From contig ONAM01000007.1 of the NCBI GenBank assembly GCA_900315795.1, forward strand, positions 1 to 62,052: a stretch of DNA of 62,052 nucleotides. Reading direction: 5' to 3'. A model generated the notes under the pieces. The model did not search any database. It worked only from the letters and a program-made list of their open reading frames with translations, and was not told the origin of the DNA. The position numbers and the translations under genes were made by a program. Numbering within the stretch: the first letter of the stretch is position 1; the number at the start of each line of letters is the position of its first letter. This DNA comes from Candidatus Avelusimicrobium caledoniensis (GTDB lineage Bacteria; Elusimicrobiota; Elusimicrobia; Elusimicrobiales; Elusimicrobiaceae). Below, one piece after another: positions 36,093-45,782 of the stretch.

Positions 36093-36971
36093 ATGTCCCC
36101 GTTGATAGCGGCGTGGGTGTGTTGGGCGATTGTCGGTTTTTCACCGATTGCCGGAAAACTCGCCGTCGGGCTGATTAGCCCGGCGTTACTCGTATTTTTA
36201 GGCACACTTATCGGCGTTTTGTATTTTACCCCTTGGATTACCCGTCATCATAAATGGGGGGAATTACTCAACCGTCAAACGTATTGGAAATTTTTATTTA
36301 TCGGCACGTTCGGCACGGCCTTGCCGTTTACTATTTCGCTGATTGCCCTTCATTATACTACGCCGGGCAACGCCGCTATTTTACAACAATCGGAACTGTT
36401 TTATTCGCTACTGATTGCCGCCATTTTCTTACGCGAAATCCCCACCAAAAGCCAATTAGCCGCGTGCGCTTTAATCGTAAGCGGGGTGCTGATTATTTTA
36501 CTCAAAGAACCTTTTACTCCCCGTTGGACAGGCGACCTGTTAATCGTAGGCAGTACGTGGATGTTGCAAGCTGGATCTACCGTAGCCAAAAAACTGCCCA
36601 AACACTTAGATTACCGCGTGATCGGTATGGCGCGCAATTTATTTGCCTTGCCGGCTCTTATCATTATTTTGGCGGTTATGTATTTTCTCAACGAGCCATT
36701 TACGCTCCAACCTACCCTTAAAATGTTTAGCGTGTTAGGATATACGGGACTTTTCAAATATGGTCTTGCCATGGTCGTGTGGTACAAAGCTATACGTGCA
36801 TTAGATTTAAGCAAAGTAACGGCTATTTATTTATCGTATCCGGTACTCTCGTTATTGTTATCGGCCGTGTTGGGCATGGAAACGCCTACCGTACACCAAC
36901 TGGCCGGTTTACTGGTTACGTGTGCGGGCGCTTATTGGGTTAGTTTAACTGTGAAAAAAGAAGGACATTAA
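36093..36971 (+). CDS. EamA/DMT family transporter, copy 1
   Basis: This 292-residue protein has about ten transmembrane segments forming two EamA halves, as in RhaT/YdcZ-type drug/metabolite transporters. Typical elements are GTFGTALPFTISLIALHYTTPGNAAIL in half one and LSKVTAIYLSYPVLSLLLSAVLGMETPT in half two. AGGAGG precedes the ATG. It is paralogous to the next gene. Substrate is unknown; amino acids or metabolites are common for the family. Confidence 0.88.
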   Translation: MSPLIAAWVCWAIVGFSPIAGKLAVGLISPALLVFLGTLIGVLYFTPWITRHHKWGELLNRQTYWKFLFIGTFGTALPFTISLIALHYTTPGNAAILQQSELFYSLLIAAIFLREIPTKSQLAACALIVSGVLIILLKEPFTPRWTGDLLIVGSTWMLQAGSTVAKKLPKHLDYRVIGMARNLFALPALIIILAVMYFLNEPFTLQPTLKMFSVLGYTGLFKYGLAMVVWYKAIRALDLSKVTAIYLSYPVLSLLLSAVLGMETPTVHQLAGLLVTCAGAYWVSLTVKKEGH

Positions 36972-37010
36972 GCTTTCCATTACCGTCTATAATTAAGTAC
37001 AATAGAATAT

Positions 37011-37898
37011 ATGACGAAATTATCTCCTTTAGTTGCTATTTGGTTGTCTTGTATCTGCACAGCCACCAACGTAGTCATTTCCAAAATGGCTACGCCGTTT
37101 GTTACCTCCGCCTTGTTTTTATTCGTAGCATGTGCAACCGCTTGTATCGTATTGTCCGGTTACCTCGGGCAGAACGGTTGGAAACGTATTTTATCTGCCG
37201 ATGTCCGTTGGAAAGGGCTTGGCATGGGCACCTTCGGTACCGCCTTAACCATGACGGTATTTATGGTCGCCTTGAACTATACGACTCCCGTCAACAGTGC
37301 TATTGATAACCAGTTTGAAATTATCTACTCGCTTATTTTATCGGCCTTAATCTTAAAAGAACGTCCGACGGCCAAACAAATCGGCGGATCGCTGTTTATT
37401 TTGCTGGGCGTCATTTTAATTGTTATTAAAGGCGGATACACGCAAGCCAAAGGGGACTTCTTAATCTTAGGCAGTTTATGGATGTTTCAAGTCAGCCATA
37501 TTTTTGCTAAAAAATTACCGGCCGATTTAACCGCCCCGCAAATTGCCGCCGCCCGTGCGTTTTACGCACTGCCGGCGTTGGCACTATTGCTTGTGGCGTT
37601 GTATTTTATTCAAGGGCCGTTATTGTTTGACAGCACCGCCGTTTTATGGGGAACGCTCATCGGCAGTGCCGTTATTAACTATGTGGTGGGAAATATTCTG
37701 TGGTATCACGCCATACGCAATATGGACCTAAGCAAAGCTACCGCCATTATTTTATGTTACCCGGTATTTACGTTTATTCTCTCGGTATTACTGGGGCAAG
37801 ACACGATTTCTTTATACAAACTGTTGGGCATGGCTTTAGCCGTCGGCGGGGCCTATATGGTAACCAGCAGTGCAAAAAAACAAGGAGCTAACGCATGA
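37011..37898 (+). CDS. EamA/DMT family transporter, copy 2
   Basis: This 295-residue ten-helix EamA protein is similar to the one at 36093 (GTFGTALTMTVFMVALNYTTPVNSAI; LSKATAIILCYPVFTFILSVLLGQDT). TATAAT (36988-36993) and TACAAT (36998-37003) lie just before the ATG and no ribosome binding site is visible, so translation is probably leaderless or SD-independent. It overlaps the HAD phosphatase by ATGA. The two tandem copies may form a heteromeric pair or have different substrates. Confidence 0.88.
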   Translation: MTKLSPLVAIWLSCICTATNVVISKMATPFVTSALFLFVACATACIVLSGYLGQNGWKRILSADVRWKGLGMGTFGTALTMTVFMVALNYTTPVNSAIDNQFEIIYSLILSALILKERPTAKQIGGSLFILLGVILIVIKGGYTQAKGDFLILGSLWMFQVSHIFAKKLPADLTAPQIAAARAFYALPALALLLVALYFIQGPLLFDSTAVLWGTLIGSAVINYVVGNILWYHAIRNMDLSKATAIILCYPVFTFILSVLLGQDTISLYKLLGMALAVGGAYMVTSSAKKQGANA

Positions 37899-38749
37899 AA
37901 AAACTCGTTTTATTTGACCTAGACGGAACTTTAGTGGATGCTTGCGGTTGCGGTCGGCGCGCGTTGGAACACGCGGCCAAAGAACTGTACGGAAAAACAC
38001 CTAAATTGGAACTTACCCTTACTTCGGGACGGACGGATTTAGATAATTTTACAATCGTTTACGGGCTGTTGCACAACGGCAAAAAACCGTCTGCCGGCGA
38101 AATGAAAAAAATGAAAGCCAAATACTTGGAAATGTTGCCGCAGGAAGTAAACACTTGCGTCAAAAACAAAAAATACAAATTGATAACCGGCATTAAAAAA
38201 TTCTTGGAATTTTTAAGCAAAGACAAAGATATTATTTTAGGTTTAGGCACGGGGAATTTAGAAGAAGGTGCTAAAGTAAAACTAGCTCCCAGCGGACTAA
38301 CCAAATTCTTTAGCGTAGGCGGTTACGGCGAGGACGGACACACGCGCGAAGAAATGTTACAAGCCGCTGTCAAACGCGCCGAAAAAAAGTTTAAAACCAA
38401 AATCACGCCGGATCACGTATTTGTCATCGGTGACACGCACCGCGACATTATAGCCGCCAAAAACTGCGGTTTTCATAACGCAGTAATAACCACCGGCTTT
38501 GGCGAAGCACAAAAAATACAGCGTGCCGCCGCCGAGTTGGAAGCTAAAAACTTTACCAAAGATTTTGCGTTGTTTTGCATTTGGCTGTGCGTGAAAAAAG
38601 ACCCCAAAGGCGTCAAGCGCGGCAGTTATATTATGCCGGCCACTGCCATTGAACACGTATTTTTCAGCCGGACCGGTATTGATGAAGACCGCCTAAAAAT
38701 GCTACGTATTAAGAAATACGAAGATTTAGAATCCGGTACAATTATGTAA
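37895..38749 (+). CDS. HAD superfamily hydrolase, phosphoglycolate phosphatase-like
   Basis: This 284-residue protein has motif I FDLDGTLVD (residues 6-14, both catalytic Asp present) and a helical cap. Motif II is probably LGTGN and motif IV FVIGDTHRDIIAA. The core of about 215 residues is followed by an extra 65-residue C-terminal segment that includes FFSRTGIDEDRL. It is coupled to the DMT gene upstream and lies 11 nt before the cyclodeaminase. Substrate is unknown; small phosphorylated metabolites are usual. Confidence 0.85.
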   Translation: MKKLVLFDLDGTLVDACGCGRRALEHAAKELYGKTPKLELTLTSGRTDLDNFTIVYGLLHNGKKPSAGEMKKMKAKYLEMLPQEVNTCVKNKKYKLITGIKKFLEFLSKDKDIILGLGTGNLEEGAKVKLAPSGLTKFFSVGGYGEDGHTREEMLQAAVKRAEKKFKTKITPDHVFVIGDTHRDIIAAKNCGFHNAVITTGFGEAQKIQRAAAELEAKNFTKDFALFCIWLCVKKDPKGVKRGSYIMPATAIEHVFFSRTGIDEDRLKMLRIKKYEDLESGTIM

Positions 38750-38760
38750 AGGAGTCAACT

Positions 38761-39330
38761 ATGGAATGGTTTACCGCCGCCGAACGATTTACGGCCGCTT
38801 TGGCCTCGCCTGACCCGACACCGGGCGGGGGGGCAGCTGCTGCACATACGGCGGCCATGGGATGTGCCCTTGTTATCATGTCTGCCGGCACCACGCTTAA
38901 ACGCAAAACCACTCCGGCAGAAGTAAAACCCCGGTTGGAAAAATCGCTACGTAAATTAACCGCTCTTAAAAACCAGTTAGACGCGTACGTCCAAAAAGAC
39001 GCTCAAGCATACAGTGCTTATTTAACCGCCAAAAAACTGCCTAAAGAAGATCCGGCCCGCGCGCAGGCCTTAGAACAGGCCCTTGTATTTGCGGCACGCG
39101 TCCCGGCAGACGTAGCAACTACCGCCGTAGAAGTGCTTAAAGAAACAGATACTCTTAAACCGGGTATTGCCCCGATTATTTTGTCCGATATGTATTGCGC
39201 CAAACATTTATTGCAGGCGGCCATTCGTTGTGCGGTAGAAAACATAAAAGCCAACGAAACATTTATCCAAAATGAAGATTTGAAAAATTCATTTGAAAAA
39301 CAAATCGCAGTTTTTCTAAAATCGTGCTAG
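38761..39330 (+). CDS. Cyclodeaminase/cyclohydrolase family protein (FTCD C-domain/FchA)
   Basis: This 189-residue all-helical protein has the family signature FTAALASPDPTPGGGAAAAH near the N-terminus. The family includes formimidotetrahydrofolate cyclodeaminase and methenyl-THF cyclohydrolase (FchA), which act on C1-folate. AGGAG lies before the ATG. In an anaerobe lacking FolD this could supply methenyl-THF hydrolysis, but that cannot be judged from the window. Confidence 0.82.
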   Translation: MEWFTAAERFTAALASPDPTPGGGAAAAHTAAMGCALVIMSAGTTLKRKTTPAEVKPRLEKSLRKLTALKNQLDAYVQKDAQAYSAYLTAKKLPKEDPARAQALEQALVFAARVPADVATTAVEVLKETDTLKPGIAPIILSDMYCAKHLLQAAIRCAVENIKANETFIQNEDLKNSFEKQIAVFLKSC

Positions 39331-39339
39331 GGAGAAATT

Positions 39340-40902
39340 ATGACCGAAAAATCTACATTACGCAGCGGCATGTTAAATACCATCTACACGATGCTGCCGG
39401 CTATTGACGACAATTACGCCGCCCGTTTGGTCTACACCTTAGAAGATAAAAAAACAATTGACCAACTGGAACAGGAAATTGCCGACACCGCCGCCCAGCT
39501 CAACTCCGATTCTCCCGCCGCCGATACGTTAGTAGCCCAAATGCTGTTAGATGAAATCACCTTGCCCGCGGCTCTTCGGCAACTTCGCATCTATAACAAC
39601 GCCATGTCTATTTCAGAATTGTGCCAGTCGCTGGATATGTCTAACGAAGAAACCCAAAAAATGCTAGATGTGTATGCGTCTTTTTCGTCGCGCAAATATT
39701 TTGACCAAGAATTTGCCTCCGCTTTAAAAACACTCCCCAAAGGCAAAAAATTAACCGATACCCAAAAAGCCCAATATGCCGTAGGTTGCTTAATTAAGTC
39801 GGCAGATAGGTGGCTGGCCCAACAAGCCCCCGTCATTAAAGAAAACAAACAATCTATTTTTACATTGGCGGATAAATACCATTTGCCGATCCAAACTACT
39901 TCCATTCTACAACGTTTGTACACGCAACCGGGCAGCATTGCTTTTGAACCGGAAATGACACGCTTGCTCCAGTTATTGCTCACGCAAAATCCCAACGAAC
40001 GGTTGTGTGCTTCCCTGGCGGCTCAAGTAATGATGGGCCGTATGACTTCCAAAGATGCGCAAGATACCGCACTTGTTTCTAAATTATTAAATGAGCAAAT
40101 TGTGGAAGAAGATTTGCGTATCATCGCTTGCCGTTATTTAAAAGCAAAAACACCTACCGATATTGTAAACACCTTTAATGCCGTGTTAAGCAAATTGCCG
40201 CATGTAGATAATGTTGCCGAGAATTTGGGGTTGGCGGTACGTGTCTTTTTAGACGGCACATCTGAGAGTTTTGAACGCGCGGTACGTTTGGCTACACTTC
40301 GCCAAGAGCGGGAAATTCTGCGCCGCGAGCTATCCAAAAACGATTTATACGCCGGCTATGAATATGACTTATCCGATAAATTCGGCGGCAAACAATCGGC
40401 CGCCCAACTGGACAACTCGTTGCAAGATACGCTTAAAAATTTACCTTTTTGCGTAGATAAAACCGAAAATAAAGAACTGGCCTGTAAAGTACTCCTCGGT
40501 ACACTCAGCCCCGAAGAAGCCGCCAAACAAGCCCAATACTTGCGGGACTTGAAAGCCAAATCGCTTACGCAAGGGTTAGCCCCGGAGCTGATGAAAAGTT
40601 ATTTAGGAACAAAACCGGCTGATGAGATTTTGAAATTCTTTGAAGATACGCTTGCTCCGTACACATTTTGGAAATCCGATCGTGATAAACATGCGTTTAT
40701 TTTACGCGTGCTGGTGGGGGAATTAAACGGCGATTACAACCGTCAAATTTCCCAATTTGTATTGGATATGTTAGAAAACGGCTCGTCGTTAGAGTTAATG
40801 ACGGATATGCTAAGCAATATCCAAACCCGCAAGGCCAGCAAAGAAGAGCTGGATAAATTACTTGAGTTGTATAAGCAAGCCCGGGTATCTTCCAAATCTT
40901 AA
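39340..40902 (+). CDS. Helical-repeat protein of unknown function
   Basis: This 520-residue protein has no signal peptide or membrane segment. It is almost wholly alpha-helical and is rich in Leu, Ala, Gln and Lys. Recurrent 35-40-residue helix pairs (for example TPTDIVNTFNAVLSKLPH and KPADEILKFFEDTLAPYT) suggest a TPR- or HEAT-like solenoid, but I cannot align clear repeats. It follows the cyclodeaminase by 9 nt with GGAGA, so it is likely co-transcribed. Function is not assigned. Confidence 0.75.
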   Translation: MTEKSTLRSGMLNTIYTMLPAIDDNYAARLVYTLEDKKTIDQLEQEIADTAAQLNSDSPAADTLVAQMLLDEITLPAALRQLRIYNNAMSISELCQSLDMSNEETQKMLDVYASFSSRKYFDQEFASALKTLPKGKKLTDTQKAQYAVGCLIKSADRWLAQQAPVIKENKQSIFTLADKYHLPIQTTSILQRLYTQPGSIAFEPEMTRLLQLLLTQNPNERLCASLAAQVMMGRMTSKDAQDTALVSKLLNEQIVEEDLRIIACRYLKAKTPTDIVNTFNAVLSKLPHVDNVAENLGLAVRVFLDGTSESFERAVRLATLRQEREILRRELSKNDLYAGYEYDLSDKFGGKQSAAQLDNSLQDTLKNLPFCVDKTENKELACKVLLGTLSPEEAAKQAQYLRDLKAKSLTQGLAPELMKSYLGTKPADEILKFFEDTLAPYTFWKSDRDKHAFILRVLVGELNGDYNRQISQFVLDMLENGSSLELMTDMLSNIQTRKASKEELDKLLELYKQARVSSKS

Positions 40903-40991
40903 AAACAGTAAAAAAATACTGTTAAAACAGGTCATAATTTGGTATGCTGTTATCATACTGTTTTATATTTATGTGCTAAGGGTGAAATATC

Positions 40992-43655
40992 ATGAAATAT
41001 TGGGTCTATCTTAATGACAAAGTAACAGGGCCTTTCACAGCCGACAAACTGGTAACGCTTAACGGCTTTACCCCGGACACGTTAATCTGCTCGGAAGATG
41101 CTGCCAATAGCGGCAACCAAGAGTGGGTCAAAGCGTCTAACGTTTTTGAATTTGAACAACCCGCGCCCGCGCCGGCTCCCGCTGCGGCGGCAGCTGCCCC
41201 TGCGGCTAACGCCGGTAACGATGCGCTCACAGCGATGTTGTTAGCTAAAATTGACGCGTTAACCGTTCAATTAAACGGCATGCAGTCTAAATTAGAGGGA
41301 ATGCAAACCAAATTAGATGAGTCTATTTCCTCTCAAGAAAAAGCCGCGCAAGAATCTGCCGAACGCGCCGAAGCGTTGACGGAACAATTTAATTTCTTAG
41401 CGGCCACCCAGCACGATTTGGCTTCTCAGTTACCCAAAGCCGTCACGGATATTCCCACCGAAAACCTAGACGAACAAGTAGACGATTTGGAACACACCAT
41501 TCCGGCTACCGACCAAGTCATTGAGCCGGCGTTGCAAGAAACAACCCAATCTTCTCAACCGGAAGATCTTACGCCGTCCACTCAAACACCCGATGCACAA
41601 GAACCGGCGCAAGACACCGCGGAAAAGACAGAAGAAAACACATCGGCGGCAGAAGATGACCTGTTAAGCACCAAAGAAGGGGACGATGTTGTGTTGAGCT
41701 CGGCATTAGATTCGTTACACAGCAAAGTACATGGTCCTTTACAGTCCAAAGACGACAAAGAAGATACGTTCCAAGATTTATTGACCCCGGCCCAAGCCCA
41801 AACCTTAGCCAAAGAAGCACAGGAGAAACAACCGGAGGCAACGCCGAAAGCCGAAGATAAAAAAGAAGAAGTTTTGGCTGAATTAACCGATCAGAAACAA
41901 GAAGACGTTGTAGACCAGCTCATCAAAGAAAAAGAAGAAGATGAACACAAAAAATCTATGACGATGCGCATTTTGTCGGGCGCGGCCGCTTTGGTTGGTT
42001 TGAAGAAAAAAGCCGACAGCAACAAAGCGGAAGAAAAAGTGCAAGTGTCCTCCGAGCAAGATTTACCCGTGTTGGAAACAAAATCTGCCGAAGAGCCGGC
42101 CCCGGCCGAAGAACCGAAGGCAGAAGAAAAACCGTCGTTGGAGTTTGACCAACCTATGGAAGATGCCCCGGCTTTAACCGTTGCGGGTACGACACCGGAA
42201 ACTTCACAAGAAGCAGAACCCGCTGCACAAGAAGAACCCGCCCCGGTGCAAGAAATCTCTGCCGAAGAGCCGCAACCGTTCCCGGCCGAGGCGCAAGAAC
42301 CGGCACAAACCGAGGATGAGCTTGCCGACACACAAGCGCAACTGCAAGGCGAGCCCTTCGCTCCGGAAACGCTGCCTTCGTTAGAAGCGTCTGAAGCTCC
42401 GGCGGCCGACGTCCAACAAGAACAAGTTGATAATGAATCGCCGGAAGAATTAGTACCCAATGCACAAGCAGATAAACCGGAAGATATCATTACCGATGCC
42501 GATTTAAAAGATGCGTTTGCAGAACACAAAAACCAAGAAGATAAATCGGTGGAACAATTATTCGGTTTAGCCAGTGCCGGAGCGGCTGTGTCCGCCGTTG
42601 CTGCAGCCGAACAAGCCGATCCGTCCAAACCGGAAGAAAACATTTTGCCGTCGTTAGATCAAACAAACGAAACGTCGGCCCAATCGCAGCAAACTGCCCA
42701 AAACAGCAACCCCAACGATATGACGGAAGTACAATTAACGGCGGGGTCTACCTATTTAATTTCGGACTTTGTGCCTCCGGCTTCCAATCCCAATGCAGAT
42801 CCGGGCCAAGCCCTTACCTCCGAAGGCGGTAAAAACGAAGGGGATGATTCCGGCTTAGAAGAAATGGTCCCGTCTTCTTCTGATAACCAAGAACAAGGTA
42901 ACAAAAAAGAAGAAGGCGCACCGGACGTAACGGTATCGCAAATCGTGTTAGAAAACACGATTAAAGCCAAACGCGGTGCGGCGTTAGATATTCGCACGGT
43001 ACCCATGGTACCCGAGCCGGCCGATTCCGACCGCTTACAAGTGGAAGGGATGGACGACATTAACGCCCAACACGATTTGAAAAGTGCCGATGTGGAGCCC
43101 GCCGGCAAGAAAGCCAAAGCCGCGGTATGGCTGGTGGTATTGGCGTTGCTGGCAGGAGCAATTTACGGTATGTTGGCGTGGATGGATTTAATTCCGCCGC
43201 AATTTAACGTATTGCCCGGCAAGAAACAAGCCGCCGTGGCCGCTCAACAAGAAGAACAGTTAAATGAAATGCTCGGCCCGACGGAAGAACAACTCCCGGT
43301 GCAAACCGTAGACGAAAACACACCCGTTGCCGTGGAAAACACACAAGAAGCTATTTTAGAAGAAGTAAAAAACTATATGCTTCCCAACGGGATGACGCTT
43401 AAAGCGTTTGTGGAGTCCAAACACCCGGCCGCTACGGAGTTGATCACGTGGGAAATTTCCACCGCGGTTGACCCGGATAATTACTCTATCCTCGTTAAAG
43501 TACCGCCGGAGAATCCGCAAAGCTTTAAAATCTCTTACCGCTTTAATTACAACGCGGTAACCAAAGCGTTAGACCCAACGATCTCTGACGCCAAAAACTT
43601 ATTGGACTCGGCCCAACCGCAACAACAACAGCCGCAACCTGCGCCCGCCCAATAA
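40992..43655 (+). CDS. Long acidic single-pass protein with N-terminal GYF_2 domain
   Basis: This 887-residue protein begins with a GYF_2 domain (DUF4339) at residues 1-58, with WVYLNDKVTGPFTADKL and NQEWVKASNVFEF. The next 640 residues are a low-complexity Ala/Glu/Pro/Gln acidic region with predicted coiled coil near 75-135. One transmembrane helix (about 707-727, VWLVVLALLAGAIYGMLAW) precedes a C-terminal domain of about 120 residues that contains ILVKVPPENPQSFKISYRF. GYF_2 domains bind proline-rich peptides or sit on membrane-complex proteins. With no signal peptide, the GYF domain and acidic arm should be cytoplasmic and the C-terminus periplasmic. Confidence 0.8.
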   Translation: MKYWVYLNDKVTGPFTADKLVTLNGFTPDTLICSEDAANSGNQEWVKASNVFEFEQPAPAPAPAAAAAAPAANAGNDALTAMLLAKIDALTVQLNGMQSKLEGMQTKLDESISSQEKAAQESAERAEALTEQFNFLAATQHDLASQLPKAVTDIPTENLDEQVDDLEHTIPATDQVIEPALQETTQSSQPEDLTPSTQTPDAQEPAQDTAEKTEENTSAAEDDLLSTKEGDDVVLSSALDSLHSKVHGPLQSKDDKEDTFQDLLTPAQAQTLAKEAQEKQPEATPKAEDKKEEVLAELTDQKQEDVVDQLIKEKEEDEHKKSMTMRILSGAAALVGLKKKADSNKAEEKVQVSSEQDLPVLETKSAEEPAPAEEPKAEEKPSLEFDQPMEDAPALTVAGTTPETSQEAEPAAQEEPAPVQEISAEEPQPFPAEAQEPAQTEDELADTQAQLQGEPFAPETLPSLEASEAPAADVQQEQVDNESPEELVPNAQADKPEDIITDADLKDAFAEHKNQEDKSVEQLFGLASAGAAVSAVAAAEQADPSKPEENILPSLDQTNETSAQSQQTAQNSNPNDMTEVQLTAGSTYLISDFVPPASNPNADPGQALTSEGGKNEGDDSGLEEMVPSSSDNQEQGNKKEEGAPDVTVSQIVLENTIKAKRGAALDIRTVPMVPEPADSDRLQVEGMDDINAQHDLKSADVEPAGKKAKAAVWLVVLALLAGAIYGMLAWMDLIPPQFNVLPGKKQAAVAAQQEEQLNEMLGPTEEQLPVQTVDENTPVAVENTQEAILEEVKNYMLPNGMTLKAFVESKHPAATELITWEISTAVDPDNYSILVKVPPENPQSFKISYRFNYNAVTKALDPTISDAKNLLDSAQPQQQQPQPAPAQ

Positions 43656-43669
43656 GCGGTTTTAAGTAG

Positions 43670-43704
43670 AAAACACCCGGACAAACCGTCCGGGTGTTTT
43701 TTTA
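43670..43704 (+). terminator. Intrinsic terminator
   Basis: Stem AAACACCCGGAC, loop AAACC, complementary GTCCGGGTGTTT, then T-run. Confidence 0.85.
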
Positions 43705-43721
43705 TACCCGATAAAAAGCAC

Positions 43722-43749
43722 TTGACAAATCAAAAAAAAAAACAATAAT
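43722..43749 (+). promoter_or_regulatory. Pilin E promoter with A11 spacer tract
   Basis: TTGACA (43722-43727), 16-nt spacer with 11 consecutive A, AATAAT (43744-43749). Here the coding strand has A rather than T, but the design is the same. A palindromic repeat separates it from the gene. Confidence 0.65.
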
Positions 43750-43781
43750 AAAGGGATGGAAAAAACAAATCAAATAAAGAC

Positions 43782-43861
43782 GTCATGCTGAACTTGATTC
43801 AGCATCTCACCTTGTTTCTGGTTTAGAAAGAGGTGAGATTCCAAATCAAGTTTGGAATGAC
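43782..43861. repeat. Short palindromic repeat, GTCAT...ATGAC type, in the pilin E leader
   Basis: The 80-bp element has ends GTCATGCTGAA and TTGGAATGAC. Its hairpins are GCTGAACTTGATTCAGC and TTCCAAATCAAGTTTGGAA, with an inner stem CTCACC/GGTGAG. It lies in the untranslated leader between promoter and ribosome binding site. Confidence 0.7.
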
Positions 43862-43886
43862 AATATAGTATTAAGGAGCAAACAAT

Positions 43887-44414
43887 ATGAACAACCAAAA
43901 AGCATTTACACTTATTGAACTGTTAGTCGTCGTGCTAATCATCGGAATTTTAGCGGCGGTGGCCCTGCCGCAATATCAATTTGCCGTAGATAAAACACGC
44001 GTTATGGGATATGTACAAAACATACAACAACTTGTTAAAGCCCAACAAATTTACAAAATGGCCAATGGAGACTATCAACCCGATTTTACCGCCTTGGATA
44101 TTGATTTAACCAAAATTTGCCGCACCAATAGTGGTGCTTGCCACAACGAACTGTATAACTGCCCGGGCGGTTTTGGAATCAATATAAACGCAGGGGGAAA
44201 CCCTTGTCACGTAATCGTATTTAACGACGGAGATGAGCCATGGGTTGCGCTGTCTTATTGTCCCGACGGTACCACCTGCGGATCGGATAGTTCGTCAACC
44301 CGAATCATGAGGGCACTTTTTCAATTAAAAGACGGCGTGCTTACCAACTGCACATTCAACAACACATCACGCGGACAAAAACTTTGTAATTGGTTACAAC
44401 AACAATTTCAATAA
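43887..44414 (+). CDS. Type IV pilin-like protein E
   Basis: This 175-residue protein has leader MNNQKA, then the class III signal [20 protein letters not shown]. It is the sister of pilin D by its head (DFTALDID, CPGGFGI, RGQKLCNWLQ) and has about eight cysteines. AAGGAG precedes the ATG. It is the only pilin of the six on the plus strand. Its transcript would carry a palindromic element in the 5' leader. Confidence 0.88.
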   Translation: MNNQKAFTLIELLVVVLIIGILAAVALPQYQFAVDKTRVMGYVQNIQQLVKAQQIYKMANGDYQPDFTALDIDLTKICRTNSGACHNELYNCPGGFGININAGGNPCHVIVFNDGDEPWVALSYCPDGTTCGSDSSSTRIMRALFQLKDGVLTNCTFNNTSRGQKLCNWLQQQFQ

Positions 44415-44427
44415 TTGCCCCACACGT

Positions 44428-44462
44428 AAAACACCCCCGCAAAAAATATGCGGGGGTGTTTT
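44428..44462 (+). terminator. Intrinsic terminator of pilin E
   Basis: Stem AAAACACCCCCGC, complementary GCGGGGGTGTTTT. It may act for the convergent pepT gene as well. Confidence 0.85.
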
Positions 44463-44479
44463 CGTCTTACGTATAAGAA

Positions 44480-45715
44480 TTATTTCACAGCGTTGCGGGC
44501 AATCGTTTCTAAAATATGAAATGCTTTCTCCGCCCAATTCATGCTCAGCCACTCATACGGACCGTGCGGATTTTCGTACCCGGCAAAAATGTTCGGAGTC
44601 GGCAGACCGCGCAAGGACAGTTGCGCCCCGTCGGTGCCGCCGCGCGCTTGGGTGAGGCGGTACTGCACATTATTTTCTTTGAGTGCGCCCTCTAACAGCT
44701 CCATAGCTTGCGGTTTATCGCGCAAGACATCACGCATATTGCGGTATTGTTTCTTAAAAATAACCTCCATGGTTGCCGCCGGATATTTGGCGCGTTTGGC
44801 GTTTACCAAAGCCACCAAATCTTTTTTAAATTGCTCAAACTTATTGATATCGTGTTCGCGCACAATACCCTGTATCTCGGCTTTTTCCAGCCCGCCGGTA
44901 ATATCTTTAAACAAGATAAATCCGTCCTCGCCGTCGGTCGTTTCGGGCAGTTTATCCGACGGCCACGAAGAAATAATGTCTGCTGCAATACGCACCGGGT
45001 TAGCCATAAATCCTTTGGCAGATCCGGGGTGGCACGATTTACCGGTAATTTTAAGCACAAACGAATCGGCGTTAAAGTTACCGCAGTCAATATCGCCCAG
45101 TAGCGCACCGTCCACCGTGTAGGCAAAATCAGCGGCAAAATGATCTACGTCAAAATATCCGATACCCGTGCCTGTTTCCTCGTCAATAGTAAACGCGGCT
45201 TTTAAAGGGCCGTGTTTAATTTCGGGGTGGGAAATAAAATGCTCTGCTAGCGTCATAATGACCGCAATACCGATTTTGTCATCCGCGCCAAGCAGGGTAT
45301 TTCCGTCAGCCGTAACGATATCATCCCCTACGCACAATTTCAAATTCGGCGCGGTTTGGGGGGATAAAAACATCTTTTTTTCTTCGTTAATAACGAGCGT
45401 GCCGCCGTCGTAATTTTCGTGCAACACGGGGCGGATATTTTTTCCGTTGTAATCACACACGGTATCCATGTGGGCAAAGAGTCCAATGGTGGGTGCTTTT
45501 TGATCGGTATTAGCAGGGATCAGCCCCGTTACAAAACCATATTCGTCCACTTCTACGTCTTGGAAACCGATTTGTTTCATTTCCGCCGCCAAGCTGTGAG
45601 CGAAAGAAATTTGAGAAGAGGTCGTCGGAACGGCGGTGCTTTCCGGGTCACTGGTCGTTTCCACGGCCACGTAACGCACAAAGCGGTCATAAATTTTTTG
45701 TTGTAACGGATTCAT
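44480..45715 (-). CDS. pepT: Peptidase T (tripeptide aminopeptidase)
   Basis: This 411-residue M20 family zinc aminopeptidase releases the N-terminal residue of tripeptides in the cytoplasm. HMDTVCDYNG carries the first zinc His and catalytic Asp. LLGADDKIGIAVIM has the bridging Asp, TIDEETGTGI the catalytic Glu pair, and HPGSAKG and GTDGAQLSLRG complete the site. The ATG at 45715 has GGAG upstream; an in-frame ATG 12 codons earlier is less likely. Peptide use suits the amino-acid fermenting lifestyle described for Elusimicrobium. Confidence 0.95.
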   Translation of the reverse strand: MNPLQQKIYDRFVRYVAVETTSDPESTAVPTTSSQISFAHSLAAEMKQIGFQDVEVDEYGFVTGLIPANTDQKAPTIGLFAHMDTVCDYNGKNIRPVLHENYDGGTLVINEEKKMFLSPQTAPNLKLCVGDDIVTADGNTLLGADDKIGIAVIMTLAEHFISHPEIKHGPLKAAFTIDEETGTGIGYFDVDHFAADFAYTVDGALLGDIDCGNFNADSFVLKITGKSCHPGSAKGFMANPVRIAADIISSWPSDKLPETTDGEDGFILFKDITGGLEKAEIQGIVREHDINKFEQFKKDLVALVNAKRAKYPAATMEVIFKKQYRNMRDVLRDKPQAMELLEGALKENNVQYRLTQARGGTDGAQLSLRGLPTPNIFAGYENPHGPYEWLSMNWAEKAFHILETIARNAVK

Positions 45716-45782
45716 AAGTTTTCTCCTATTTGTTCTTTTTTTATTATACAATTATTTGAGGGCTTATTTCTTCGGAGGGACT

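Noticed and set aside
41891..42643. 250-codon minus-strand frame, very Ser/Ala/Cys-rich
   Set aside because: It is antisense to the low-complexity Ala/Glu/Pro region of the GYF_2 protein; composition is explained by that.
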